Shown: positions 23,860-35,743 of the stretch, piece after piece
Numbering within the stretch: the stretch's first letter is position 1
Layout of the letters: every line of letters starts with the position of its first letter
NCBI RefSeq assembly: GCF_047948215.1
Contig: NC_134455.1
Coordinates: 72,069,689-72,133,688 of the forward strand
DNA from: Lycorma delicatula
Taxonomy: Eukaryota > Arthropoda > Insecta > Hemiptera > Fulgoridae
Direction: 5' to 3'
DNA length: 64,000 nucleotides
Translations under genes and position numbers: made by a program
The notes under the pieces: model-generated
Told to the model about the DNA's origin: nothing
The model's database searches: none
What the model saw: only the letters and a program-made list of their open reading frames with translations

Positions 23860-24480
23860 ATATACATTTATTGCTTTTCAAAATAGTTTTTCAGAAGTTC
23901 TAAACATATTTTTTAATGGGTGGGAAGTTTGTGGATTCCTTCTTTAAAAAACGTTTATGGACATATAACTATCCAGTTGCACTCGAACCCCCTCTACTTT
24001 GTTGTCGGTATGCAATCGATATCCCTCTGTGACTCCTTAATTAGCCAAAACATAACGAAATCGCAGAAAGTTATGTTCTAAGGTTTCTCAGATAATTTCA
24101 TCTACTGTAGTTTAGCCCGGATGCTAACTAGGCTTGGCTTTGTCGTGTAGGGGACTCACTTTTCTGATTTGTTGAAGACGACTTTTATCCTTGTAGGCGG
24201 CTTTCATTACAAGAACTGGCAGTAGTTTGCAATATTTACAGTGTGTCGTTCGTGAAGAAATTTGACGAGCAATTTGCCTTTCTAGTCCAAGATGGATACG
24301 AGTACGTTTCCAGCAGACGAGTACTTTGTCATCTGCTCTTCACTTCTACAACACACCATACTCTCTGATTTCGACTCGGGTTGATTTCGATCAAAATAGT
24401 CATCAGACGTAGTTATTTGATGCAAAAATAAATATTTCCCTCTTGTCGAAATCCATTTAAGATCTTTGGAAAATTTATTG
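23860..24480 (-). pseudogene. Mariner-type transposase fossil
   Basis: Read on the minus strand, separated frames give the order expected for a mariner transposase: a PESKSES-like stretch, SAGNVLVSIL, HTVNIANYCQFL, LHDKAKPS (the position of the second catalytic Asp, family consensus HDNARPH) and, near the end, EGIHKLPTH ... YFEK (23,860-23,945). These are the middle and C-terminal parts; the N-terminal DNA-binding half is not visible. Many frameshifts and stops make it inactive. Terminal inverted repeats were not found. Confidence 0.7.
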
Positions 24481-24959
24481 TCAGGCCTATTTTTTATTTT
24501 AATTTAAAATTATGGACCCCACCTCGCAAGATTTTTTGGAATCCAAAGAATTTTGTGGTAATAGAATTGGCACTTTAATGACAGATAGTAACATAATTAA
24601 AAGAACCAGTGAAAATTAAATTTGAGTTATTTAAAGTTCACACACCAGGTACTTGTCAGTTATACTTGACAAGTTATTAGGTTAAGAAGAAAAGTAAATT
24701 TACTGAACATTTTTATATAATAATATTTTTGAACGGTGCATTGTTCGAGATTATTCTAGGCTAGCTGTAAAGACACTTTTTCCCAGTTCCATAGCCTATA
24801 GATCTGAAGTAAGCTACAGTATTTCTTGCCTAGAGAATCCCACAATAAAAACATAAGTAAAAAATAAAACAATTTTAGCTGAAGTTGTTAAAATTTTACA
24901 AATACCAAATTAATTTAAAAAAATTTTTATTGCAATAAAATTCTTTCTTCCTTTGTTAA

Positions 24960-25700
24960 CGAAACCTACGATTGGTTTGCAGTTAACCTTCTGCCTTCTC
25001 AATTTTCAAAATATCTTTTTAGCTATTTCTCTATAGAATTCTCAAGAATTTGATCAAGAGGAAGGTTCCATGTTAACATCCCTAACACCTCCTCATTAGT
25101 CACTTTGTCTATCCATCAGATTTTCTTCATTCTGCCGTAGCACCAAATCTCAGAAGCTTTAATTCTCCTTTCCTCCATTCCAAGAGACTATGTCTTGATT
25201 CCATACAAAAATGACAATCATACTAAAGGTTTTTAACAGCTTCTTTTTGAGATCATTATTTTGTTTATTTGAAATGAATAGATAACACTTCGTATTAAAT
25301 TCATTCTTAGCCTGGTTGATACGGATAGATTACCGTATAAATTTGATACCCGTATCAATAAAGGAAATACATATTTCCTTTATTGGTACCACCTTACGTT
25401 GTATTACTGTCCAAATATGTAAAGCAGTCCACATATTCTGGACACTCTTCTCCCAGCGTGCATTGTGCTTTTTGTTTGGTTCGACTTGCCACAGTATCTT
25501 AGTTTTAGTTTTATGGATACTCATATTGTACAGCCTGTACTGATCCCGAATTCTACTTTTTCCAACATTGCCATTAGATTTTGCTCCTTCTCTGGCAATA
25601 TCATGAGAAAATTTCACCATATGTACGCTTTCTCCTTGTACCCTTACTCCTCCCACTTCTCCCAACTTCTCTGTCACCTATTTCAACCTTTTGTTTAAGT
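24960..25700 (-). pseudogene. RTE-type reverse transcriptase fossil
   Basis: Minus-strand frames, the longest at 25,330-25,677, match the palm and thumb of RTE-like LINE reverse transcriptases: VQGESVHMVKFSHDIA stands where the family has a FADDIA catalytic box, followed by NMSIHKTKTKIL and, further on, SIRINQAKNEFN and KTF..IVIFVWNQDIVSW. The catalytic pair is changed from AD-D to SH-D. Frameshifts and stops accumulate toward 24,960. A 18-bp foldback at 25,352-25,389 lies where the sequence departs from the family pattern. Confidence 0.75.
25352..25389. repeat. Near-perfect foldback, 18-bp arms
   Basis: 25,352-25,369 and 25,372-25,389 are reverse complements with one mismatch and a loop of two bases. 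The foldback lies inside the RTE-type fossil, so it arose after insertion or on the copy that inserted. Confidence 0.85.
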
Positions 25701-27299
25701 AACTATTGAACAAGACCAGCCCTGCCGTAGCTTCTCCATTGCTGGCCTCTTTTAGATATATTCTACACCTTACCACTGCCGTTTCACCAACGTACAATTA
25801 TGTATCACTCTCCTATCCATATGTTTAATTAAGACCTGTCACTCTCAGAATTTCAAAAAGCTTTGCCCAATTCGCTTTGTAAAAATTTATAAATAAAATT
25901 AAAAGCGAAAAATTACAGATAAAAAAGGATAAATTTTATTAAGTTTACAATAAATTTAAATAAAAATAATTATTTTATACTTTCGTAGACCAGTAGTAAG
26001 TACTTATTCAAAAAATTTAGATTTATTTTATTGTATTCAGAGCTGTCAAATTTAGGTTATTAAGGGGTGATAAAATTTAAGAACTAAAGTATTTTGAATT
26101 TAGTACTAATTAAAATCTTGGATCGTATTATTAAACCTAGAAGCAGGTAAAAATTATATAAGGTTTTTATCCTATATTATTATTAGAATTCGGAACTGAT
26201 TACCGTTGTCTGTATTGAAAATCATGTATCTTTTATTAGTTAATTGTTTAATTTCATATGAACTATTTCGTCGGAGATCTGTTTTTGTATTAATAAAAGA
26301 GTTCTAAATAGGTTTCAAAAGGAAATTTTAAGTATTATCTTCCACAAACCGTATAATTTCCAAGTAAATCTATGTCGCTGTTGGTAAAAAATAGTTGCCA
26401 AAACCTTTGAAAATTTATCTATAAAATACCATATAATTTCTTACAATAATTTTCTTCTTACTATACTTCTTACTATAATTTCTTACATGAAACAAAATTT
26501 AAAAGAAGCGTAGCTGGAAGCCTTGTTACAGAAGAAAAAACAAATTTCACTTCAGCACAATGTTACTTTGATTATTAAGCTGCTAAATTTTTCATTAATT
26601 TATCATTTTTTTGTTATTGAACTTCAATAAAAAATAAAACAAAGTTTTAGGTAAAATAAGAAGTACTTCTTTATAACGTAGTGATTAATTAATTAAATTA
26701 TTCTACCTAATTAATTTATAAATGTTTCCAGACTGCTGTTTTTCCATTGACTTAGATGTTATTCATTTAATTCCCTTAAATCAAGCTTAATCCTTTAGTA
26801 CGTGGTTATGTTTTTATTTAAATTATTATTATTATTTTTATTTAATTATAGTTTTTAAATTATTATTTTTTTAAATGTAATCTAAATTTCCAACGTAATT
26901 AATGTAAGTATTTTTGAATACGTTCAAATAGAACTTGAAGTTTATCAATTCTCCTACTTTCACATATACAGATTTGTCATTTAATAGTGGAATAATTTCC
27001 GGATTAAATTAAACATTGCGGCTTTTTTAGGAAAATTATACGAATTATAAGAATACATTAGTGTATTTTTTGTAGTGTAATTTGTAAATGTACATTTGAA
27101 TATTGATTAAGGCAAAAAAAATGAAAATTAATTCATAAAAATATTATTACAATAAAGAATATTAATATTGAAAAATTAATTCCATACACGATTTTCGTAT
27201 AATAAATAGACGGTATTCATTTGTATGTTATTTGTTCATTGTTAAACAATTTCGGTTTTTTTTCAGTTAATATTAACTTAACAACAATATATTATCGCA
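25701..27299. other. AT-rich stretch without gene
   Basis: No protein or repeat recognised; TTA-rich tract near 26,820-26,870. Confidence 0.55.
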
Positions 27300-27905
27300 T
27301 TAGATAACTGTATTAATAAAATAAATACAGTAGCTGTTCAAAAAGGCGGCCTTCATTCAAAACTCATACATCGAGATGTTTTTTCATTGACTGCTGGAGT
27401 ATTTCAATGATCCCATGTGTCTGATGAATACCTTCAATTCCATTTAAAATCCTTGTGCGCAATTCTTCTATAGTATCCACGTGGATATCGAACACAAGTG
27501 TCTTTAAATGCCCCAATAAGAAAAAGTCAAGAGGGTTGAGATCGAGAGACCAAGCGGCCATACTACTCGGCCACGTCAGTCTGGATATGCTTCATTTAGG
27601 TGATCTCGAACTTGTAATCTGTAATGAGCTGCAGCCCCATCCATCATGAACATTTTTTTGCCTGTGTTTAATGAAAAATCTTCGAATCAAAGTGGAAAAT
27701 TAACCATCGAGAATTATAAATATCTTTCACAATTGAGCGTTTCAGGTAAAAAACAGACAAATAAGTGGTCACCCAAAATGCCAGTCCATAAGATTACAGA
27801 AAACTGATAGTGGTGATGGTTTTCTGAAATGGCATGAGGTTTTTCAATTAACCACATACATATACGTGTTGTTAAGAATGGCCGATTTTGTAAATTTGGA
27901 TTTAT
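27300..27905 (-). pseudogene. Tc1/mariner-like transposase fossil, C-terminal half
   Basis: The open frame 27,364-27,561 (minus) carries WSLDLNPLDFFLLGHLK, the signature around the third acidic residue of IS630/Tc1/mariner-type transposases, followed by the usual VDTIEELRTRI helix. Upstream, in shifted frames, SKFTKSAILNN, KPHAISENHHHYQFS and VILWTGILGDHL follow the family order between the first and second acidic residues. The reading frame is broken several times. At its upstream side it abuts a Jockey gag fossil. Confidence 0.7.
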
Positions 27906-28785
27906 GCATGTGTATGACCGCATGAATTATTCTTAGAGTGTCCCTGTTACTGAAATCGTGTGTATTGAACTATCCCAGAAGACCTCCATGGTGTTTCAAA
28001 GGGGACACTACAATTTGCAATACACTTAGGTCGAAGATCTTCCAGTTGTTATCCTGCGGTTCAAGATTGACCAAGAAGGTTGGCAGAGGCTTTTTCGTGT
28101 TTCGATGTCTGGCGTTAAAAATACTCCGGACCCTGTGTCCATGGCTTTCAATTTTCTCCCTAAAAACGTTTATTGACATTAAATAATGTAGGTGTTCACT
28201 CGGAACGCCCGTTCATTCTTCCTTGTAAGTTGTGTCCTAGCTATTAGGCCTTGTACTCAAATGAAGTCAATTTTCTACATCTTTTGAAATTACCTGAAGA
28301 TATTTACTAGTTATTATCCGCAGAAAGTAGTCAGATTTGTATAAAGCCAACCCAAATAAATCATACACCTTTAATACGTCGGTTATTCTATAAAGGATTA
28401 TTGGCGGGGCTCTAACAAATTTTTTATAATGTGTTTTCTTTTTATCCAATGGAAAGTGCTCAAACTGATTCGATAGAGGCAATTTATACTTAGTGGGAAC
28501 ATGTAACACTTTCGATTTGCGTAAAATTGGGAAATCTGCCATGGGAAGGAATTTATTCATCCGCGAGTCTGTTATATCCTCTCAACTTCTGGATGTTTTA
28601 CTCACGACATCAATGCCCTCAATCATATTCTCTACAATGTTATATGCGCTGCAAAGATTTTCTAGGATTACTCTTCGAAAGTTTTTTCTGTTTGTTTGAA
28701 CACTAATAGTCGAATTTAACAACGTATCGTTGCTGTTAGTTGAATCAGCTGAAAGCTGATCGACAGCAGTTCCCAAAGAAAGCAA
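27906..28785 (-). pseudogene. Jockey-clade ORF1 (Gag-like) fossil
   Basis: Minus-strand frames at 28,267-28,560 and 27,970-28,179 fit the conserved region before the zinc knuckles of Jockey/X-element ORF1 proteins: RAPPIILYRITDV, then EKIESHGHRVRSIFN, ARHRNTKKPLPTFLVNLEP and NNWKIFDLSVL. A decayed knuckle (QGHSKNNSC, in another frame) follows near 27,930-27,960. At least two frameshifts and several stops. Downstream ORF1 and ORF2 are absent; the sequence passes directly into the mariner-like fossil. Confidence 0.65.
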
Positions 28786-29469
28786 TTTATAGATTAGCTA
28801 GGTTAATCTAACTAACCTATTAAAGATGATTTAGTTTTATTTAAAAACAGAGTGTTAACGGTAAAATAAAAATGAGATTATTATAATATAGTATCTTCTG
28901 GTGTCTTAATTATGAAACCGGATTCAGTACAACATGTATATTTCAATAAAATAATATAAATCACTGGAGAACAAAAACAACAACCGAAATAAAATATAAC
29001 AGCTAACAGGTTGGATGAGATACTACTCTCGTTTATTATAGTTAGTTGTAAACTGTTAATGCATCGGTGCAGTATAATTTCCTTTTTTTGCAGTAGTTTA
29101 AATATTGGATTTAATTTTTAATAATGGAATAATCAAAAAATATCAGGTACTTATGCATAGTTAATATCAGGTAATTAGAAGTAGATAATGCGTTGTGTGT
29201 TAACGGGATAAGTGAGTACACTTATTATGTAGACATATATTTAATTCCACAAGTAAAGGCAAGAGATACTGCTACATCACTGATAAGAGAGTAGATATGT
29301 TAAAATATCTACTACGTGCTGACCATTTTATGTATAAACAGTAAATTTTGACAAACACATTAGTTTAACTCAAAATGTTTTATTCCAGCGCACATTATAG
29401 TTTTTGTTTAGGTTACAATTTTCAAATTCGTATAAATTAGTTATAAATTTATTTTCTTTTATTTTCTTG
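28786..29469. other. AT-rich stretch without gene
   Basis: Nothing recognised. Confidence 0.5.
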
Positions 29470-29858
29470 TTTTGGTGAATCGGAGGAACCCCATTTATTG
29501 GAGAAGTGTCGGACTCGCTAACAGGTTCCGCAAGATGTTATTAAAAGTGCGTATTTGTGCATGCGCCCTGCAGACAAAAGCTCCCATCTCACCATAACTT
29601 CTCCCGAGACCGGAACCGCAATTAAGTATTGCACTGCCCCAGGAGGTGCCTTTGAGCTCGGGGATCCAGACTCCCCATGCATTATCCCCATTGCTCATCC
29701 ATGCAAGCGCGGACGCACGACAGCTCCGCATGGGAGTATCCATTACCCCCTAGCTCCGGTTCGTTTCTTTGCCTGAGCACAGGACTTTACTACAGCTTAC
29801 TTGGTCTTCCTGAGCAGTCCGCTTCTAGTGATCTGGGTCTTTTCTTAGCTCAGGGATA

Positions 29859-31555
29859 CTAGGGTCTCCCTACTTCCTCGCCGCCGCCCAACCGAGCAAA
29901 CCCAGAGGAACGACGACTCCACCAAGTGCTGTCCGCTATCCCGGCTCCCCAGTCCTTCCCTTTACCTACCCCAGCTACGTAGGTAGCTATTGTAAAGGAG
30001 TGACGCTTGCTCTGGAACATCTTACCAATGACATTTTCCACACTCAGTGGACCCACCACTAACTCACACGTCCTACACAGTGAAAAACCATGAACTCCAG
30101 GTGTCCACCTCGCCACAGTATGGGCACCTTTCGTCATCGGCCTTTCTCCTCCCGTACAGGTGTGTTCTGAAAGTACCGTGGCCGATCATAAATTGGATGA
30201 GCCAATAGCTCAGCTCACCAAACCTCTCCCAAACTACGGTCGAACTTATCTCATCAATCGGTGAATCCACCGACCTTTTGGTGACATGTCCCAACTCATC
30301 TGCCACTAATCCATCATTCTTTTGAAAGACCCTATTTGTCCCTCCCCGTTGTACATCCTTGTTCTGTGGCCCACCAGTTGCTGCAGAGGAACCACACCCG
30401 CTATTACCAAAACAACATCTTTAAGCCGCCGCCACCCGCAAAGCAATTTGTCGTTGCACCACTTCAAGTAAGTCGTGGTTACACTCAAATTCCATGGTCC
30501 TGCGCCATACTGGGACTCCAAAAAACAACACGGAGGCCGCTACGTGAGCGTTAATCCACTGCTTAGAAGTACGAGGTACAGCCAGCCACCCTAATAGTCT
30601 ACTGAGTCCCGTCACTGTCTCAGCTTTTTGGCACAGCTCCTGTACATTACTGGTAATAGACCGACGACCGTCCACCCATAAACACAAATACTTGACTGCA
30701 GGTTGGATATCCCCCAGGTGGTTCCCAACGTGAATGTTGATCGGAAAAGCCTCCTCTTTTCCGTTAGTGCCACCGCCCCTGTCTTCCTCGGTGACAGTCG
30801 TATGCCCCGTCCCTCTACCACACCGTACCTCTAAGCAAGACTGCACACGTCCTATTGCCTCACGAGCTGTTTGAGTTATCTTGTCTTCAGTCTTAGCAGT
30901 AATCAGCAATGAACCGCTCCAAACCACAACAGTACCAAACCAAACCCTTTGTAGAAAACCGCTACAAACTAGTGTAGGGATCCCTTGATTCCCCTATTAC
31001 TGAGTTCCACATATATGGACCCCCATTGGAGAGAGTTGAATGTGCTTTTCACGTCTAAGGAATACGTCTAGTTTTCCAAGTAATAGCTACCCCCCGTTGA
31101 GCCTGGTTCACAATTATTCTTATCGTGCTCACCGCTGACCTTTTCTCCCGGAAGGCTTCTACGAAGCCTCATCCTTTGTCTCGTCCATAGAAGCGCCTCT
31201 ATGTCAAACGATTGAATCACCTCCCCCTTCACATTGCACAATGGATTAGGCGTCACTGGAAAAAGAGCCGCAACACTCACCCGTACCATGTCCTCCGTTA
31301 TCATCAGTAACCGCCGACCAAATGGTTTACCAGTTATTCGGTAGCCTTGACCGTACACGTCACCATAATTGGCAGCTTCCAATTTCCTTCAAGCACACTT
31401 TTTCGCTCTTTTATCCCAAATCGATAGCCATTACGAGCTGCGATATATTCTTTCCGAGCCAGCAACCGTATTCTGTTAAGTTCCTTGATCCCCCTGTTGC
31501 GTTGATAATGCCGGCGAGCGGCCCAAGCGCACCTCTGTAGGTTTGCAAGGTACAC
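29859..31555 (-). pseudogene. R1-clade ORF2, reverse transcriptase remnants and C-terminus
   Basis: 31,334-31,555 and 31,068-31,382 correspond to the linker and N-terminal reverse transcriptase region (ARRHYQRNRGIKELNRIRLL; YGDVYGQGYRITGKPFG; LFPVTPNP). The next recognisable block, 30,421-30,927 (TAKTEDKITQTAREAIGRVQ ... VKYLCLWVD), lies past the catalytic YADD box. Only about 140 bases separate them instead of several hundred, so fingers and palm are deleted. The protein ends with RRKADDERCPYCGEVDT (30,073-30,306) and ENVIGKMFQSK in another frame. Confidence 0.75.
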
Positions 31556-31599
31556 CGAAGACCAATATGCGTGTCTTTTTGGCTAACACGTGACAACCA

Positions 31600-32347
31600 A
31601 CTCGGACCTGTCACATTCTTTCTTCACAATTCTTATGAATTGAGTGGAGTGGCCAATTTCAACGGCCTTTGTATAATTGCTACTGACCAGCCACAGACGT
31701 CACCTCCCGCAACTGATGTCGTCGATCCTCGCAGTCTGCCACCTCAAACAGTATCATTCAACGGTCCGACAGACTTTCCCCATCAATGATTCTCCAACCA
31801 TGATACACGTCTACATAATCTTCCCTGACAAAGGTCAGGTTCAGAACCGAGCATGATTCGGCTAGTTCAAACGTTGCATCTTCCTCATTGATACAGGAGA
31901 GGTGTAAGGAACTGATGCAGTCGGCCAAATGTGTCCCCCGGATACTCCGGACATTTCCTCCAAACTCTTGTGATTTTGCTTTAAATCTCCCGCAACCACA
32001 ATTTTCCCGTCCCGGTGCTGATGTACCACCTCCCGCAATGAATCCAAAAACAGAGCAAAGTACTCAACGCTGGCGTTTGGGGTGTGGTAGCAGGACACTT
32101 CCATCACATCTACCTTATCCGCCCACACATACCTGTCACCAGAGCCACTACTGACCACCAGGAAGCCGATAGCTGCCTTTACCGTACGATCTACTAACAA
32201 CCACGTCTCGGCTACAGACGCTGCGTGCGGTTCAGACTGAAAGATGACTTGGACATCATTCCGGAGAGCCACCTCCCAAACCAAGTCCACCGATTGCCTG
32301 CACCTGCCACAATTAAATTGAAGAAGCTTAATTTTTTGTTTTTGCAA
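31600..32347 (-). pseudogene. R1-clade ORF2, endonuclease domain, broken
   Basis: The frame 31,862-32,347 begins MQKQKIKLLQFNCGRCRQSVDL, with the conserved LQ-N-GR start of R1-type endonucleases, and continues with VIFQSEPHA (usually LQEP), SGDRYVWAD and VVAGDLKQNHKSL, the last being a decayed form of the catalytic GDFNA-K-WG motif. Gln-Glu of the metal site appears as Gln-Ser-Glu. The C-terminal half with SDH lies in shifted frames below 31,862. Confidence 0.7.
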
Positions 32348-33544
32348 TTAACAGTTTTGCACCCCTTCGCATTACATACAGCACACCTTCTTGAATACGC
32401 ACACTGCGCCCTTCCAGGTCTCCCGCAGTTAAAGCACATTTGGAACCTATTTGTGACCTTACACAACACCGAGACATCACCAGTGCCCCAATACCTGTAA
32501 CCCCGTTCTTCTGTCCTCTTAAATTAAGCCATGCAGTGCACCCAACCTACTCTGAAACGCTGCTTAAGAAATACGCTCATTCCTAACCGCACTCATGGTC
32601 GTGATAACCTTCGCATTCATCGTGCTGCCATAGGCTGGCCGCATCGACGAGATCTTGATTTCGTCTGAATCACCACCTTCTTCAAGGCCTCATGTAACTT
32701 CTGAGACGTGTCTCCACCTCTAAATCCTTCACATGTATAGCAGCTCTTCGGCCACCATGTGTCTTAATATCTACCGAGAGTCCCGCCGCCTTTTTCTTCA
32801 GGGCGGTTGTAAACTCCTCAGCCTATTATGCATCCTTAATACAGATGCACAGCTCCTCCCTCGTGCCCTTTCTGAGGGAGAGGACCTTGCCAGTCTCTTC
32901 CCTCGACAAAGACTGCTTTTCAGTTCCCACTAGATCTTCGTACGACTGTCCCGGGACTAGTACAACAATTATCTTGCTACCTTGGACGGAAAGGGTCTTG
33001 ACCAAAGCACTCTTCACATTTCTATCCGCCTCATAAGCTTTCTGTATCAATGTTCCACCGGGAGACACATAGATACGCACTAGATTTTCAATTTCTTTGC
33101 TCCCCTGATAGGATGAATGTCATGGACGCCACCTCTCCCATCACCTTCTTCATAGAGCTCAGAATCACTGCACACCCCACTGGCCTCACACCTTTGATTC
33201 TCAGAGTGAATCTTATACTTGCTCGACCTCGCGAGAGGAGCATCCTGCCCAAAGACCCTTGAATCCTTTTTGACTATATCTACAGGCCTAATTCCCACAA
33301 CACGATGCATGGACTGTCCTAACCTATTTGGGCTGCAGAAGAGATCCGAGAAGCAAACGAAGTCTCCATCAGTGGACAACTCATTCACCTCCTTGCGTAA
33401 CATCATCTCCGCAGGCCACCTCCTACTCAATATCGAGACAAACTCATCATCAGCCAAATCCAACTCCAGCAACTCTGGAATCTTTCTTTTGAAAAATCCA
33501 TCGGTCTGAGTCGCCCGAGTAAACATCAATGTAGTAGGAGACAT
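32212..33544 (-). pseudogene. R1-clade ORF1, Gag-like protein, broken
   Basis: Frames at 33,080-33,544 (154 codons), 32,826-33,080 (84 codons) and 32,212-32,469 (85 codons) follow one another. The last has the zinc knuckles MCFNCGRPGRAQCAYSRRC and AVCNAKGCKTVNC, a diverged version of the two or three CCHC motifs at the ORF1 C-terminus of R1-type LINEs. The second frame (YVSPGGTLIQKAYEADRN) corresponds to the middle region. At least two frame changes separate them. ORF1 and ORF2 overlap in different frames at about 32,212-32,347. Confidence 0.65.
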
Positions 33545-34255
33545 CGAAAATATACCAAGTATCTATGTTGACGACACCTCATAAAGCATCTTTACCGTCC
33601 CCGCAACTTCCGAAGCCATGACGTTGATCTCTCCACACGCGCCGTGATCTCATTCTTGACATTGGTACCTTTGTGACACATGACTAACAGTCAACTGATC
33701 ATGTTCAAGAGATTGTTCATATGTGTAATAGCTAAACTGTCATCATCATCCCTGCAGTTACTTCCCCTGGCTGCGTGCTTGCGTTTACTGGCCGGTTCTC
33801 CATGTTTTCGGTCCTCAGTTTGCAATAATTTAGTGAGGCTCACAGCCAGTTACTCCAAACCCAACGCTTCTCATGCAACACTATCTGAAGAATCTATCTC
33901 TATCACAGAATAACTACAAAAGTTTTTTTAAGTCCAGAAAGGTTTTCCAAGTCCACAAAACCTTTCAACAGCACCAGAAAAGTCCCGATTAAAAAAAATA
34001 CCCGCAAAACGTTGTTCACTTCTTTACGCGCTAGAAAAGCTGTTGCCGACGTAAACAAGTAGGCTAATTGTAGAAATATTCAAAAATATTTTACAAAAAC
34101 AACGGAGACTGGAAAACACGACAAAACACAACAATATGATTAATTATTAACAAAACAAGCAGCAAAAATAAAACGAAAAACAGCGAAACATTGAAAAAAG
34201 ACACTCAAGACAGACAAAAAAAATGGCGTCTATCTCTGACTGTATTCGGAAACCG

Positions 34256-35376
34256 ACTCTGTTTCCTTTTATTTGTTTTTCATATCCTTAGCAGCTATTT
34301 TTAGCAAGAAAGCACTACACTTTTGTTTAATTCTCGATTTTTTTGTTGAATATCTTCAACAAAACTTGTTTTCTTAGTGAAATCAGATAAAAATATTTTT
34401 AATGCAGTAAGAATTGGTAAAATTGTTTTGGCAGAAAACTAAAGAAAAAATAGGTAAACATCTTTAAAGAAATCTTAACGTTTATTCAATGTTTATTATA
34501 AAATTTATCTTGTAACATACAAGAGAATTAGTAATTTGTTATCTTCACTCACAATTAGAATTCGATACCATATGAATCGATTAAACCCTCTTGAGAGTTT
34601 ATCTCTCCAGCCAGTTGATAGGATAATGGTTGGTTAAACAATCAATCTTTAGGGATTTTGCAATCATTGAACACATACGTATATTAATTTTTATTTTTAA
34701 ACTTGTATTTTAAAACCTCTGACTGGGGATATATGTTTTTTTTTATATTATAAATCGTTTCTCTTGAGTTATCCATATTTGTTATTGCTTTTTTATAGAA
34801 TAATTGGATAAATACATTAAATACTTTTTTGAAATAAATAATAAAAATTCTAAAACAATTCTAAAATAATAAATAATAAAACGTTGTTTATAGCATTTAT
34901 GTCTGAATTATACACATGAATGTCATAATTTTTTTTTTTTTTTTATAGTAAAAGTTAGAAATCGGAAAATAGTTGTATTACTTAAATTTTAAAGCGGTTT
35001 CACCAATGTTAAAGTTTAGAAATAAGTTAATAGTTCAGAAACTTTCATTTTATGTTATAAACTCTTAAAGAGAAATGAAATTTCTATCTTCCCCTATTTT
35101 AATATAAGGAACGTATTTACTAAGAATATTCTCATAAAACACTGAACCAAATACATTCAAATCTTTTCACTTAATAATTTTAGATGTTAATACATTTGTT
35201 GTGTATAGGACATTAAAAATACCGAATAAAAATCTTCCTTAAGTGTCTAAGAATTTCCTAGATTAATGCCAGAAAGGCATTCAGATTAAAATTGCTTTTT
35301 TGTAGAATCAAATATATGATCAATAAAAACGAAATAAATACGGACATTAAAATAATATAGTGTAATCAGTTTGGAT
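34256..35376. other. AT-rich stretch without gene
   Basis: A run of T at about 34,929-34,944. Nothing else recognised. Confidence 0.5.
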
Positions 35377-35743
35377 ACTTTTCAGAATCCGACTGCCACT
35401 TTTTAATTTTTTTTCTTTCAAGTCAGCGAATATTTGCGGAGAAATTGCAAATATAATCCAAGCAAATTTAATCTACGCTCGCTTCGCTCGCTAACCTATT
35501 TTTTTTTATTTTTGTTTGTCAATTTTATTCAAACATGGGTTTTCCAGATGTACCTGAGGGAGGTCTACTATTATGCTTATAAATAAATATGTAACCAACG
35601 AAACGTATCAACTACCAACTATAAACAACCAATAACAACAAACAGCGTAGGTTAAGTTTGTTTAGTTTACAATTTCTCTTCAAATATCCACTGATTTGGA
35701 AGAAAAGATTGAAAAAAAAGTGGCTGTTAGATTCTGAAAAAGT
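35377..35743. mobile_element. MITE with about 105-bp terminal inverted repeats
   Basis: The left end (ACTTTTCAGAATCCGAC) and the right end (reverse complement ACTTTTTCAGAATCTAAC) start an inverted repeat of about 105 bases on each side, reaching inward to TTAATCTACGCT. The total is 367 bp without coding capacity, the size and form of a nonautonomous DNA transposon. The inner edge of the left arm carries ACGCTCGCTTCGCTCGCT, a module also present in the MITE at 55,850-56,231. Confidence 0.8.

Larger units (their letters stand above)
29470..34255 (-). mobile_element. R1-clade LINE, nearly full-length but decayed
   Basis: A continuous block of high GC content in AT-rich surroundings. On the minus strand it reads 5' UTR (about 33,560-34,255), ORF1 (33,544 to about 32,212), endonuclease, reverse transcriptase remnants, C-terminal Cys-His motif and a 3' UTR of about 600 bases ending in an A-rich tail at 29,453-29,475. 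The last 180 bases recur at 52,546-52,720. The flanks show only a weak duplication (TTCTTTTATTT-like on both sides). Every frame is broken, and the central part of the reverse transcriptase is deleted. Confidence 0.8.

Noticed and set aside
33080..33913. Plus-strand frames in the R1-type LINE as genes
   Set aside because: They are mirror frames of the minus-strand ORF1 in GC-rich sequence.
29453..34270. Clear target duplication around the R1-type LINE
   Set aside because: Both flanks have similar TTTTATTT-rich sequence, but the match is low complexity and the ends are uncertain.
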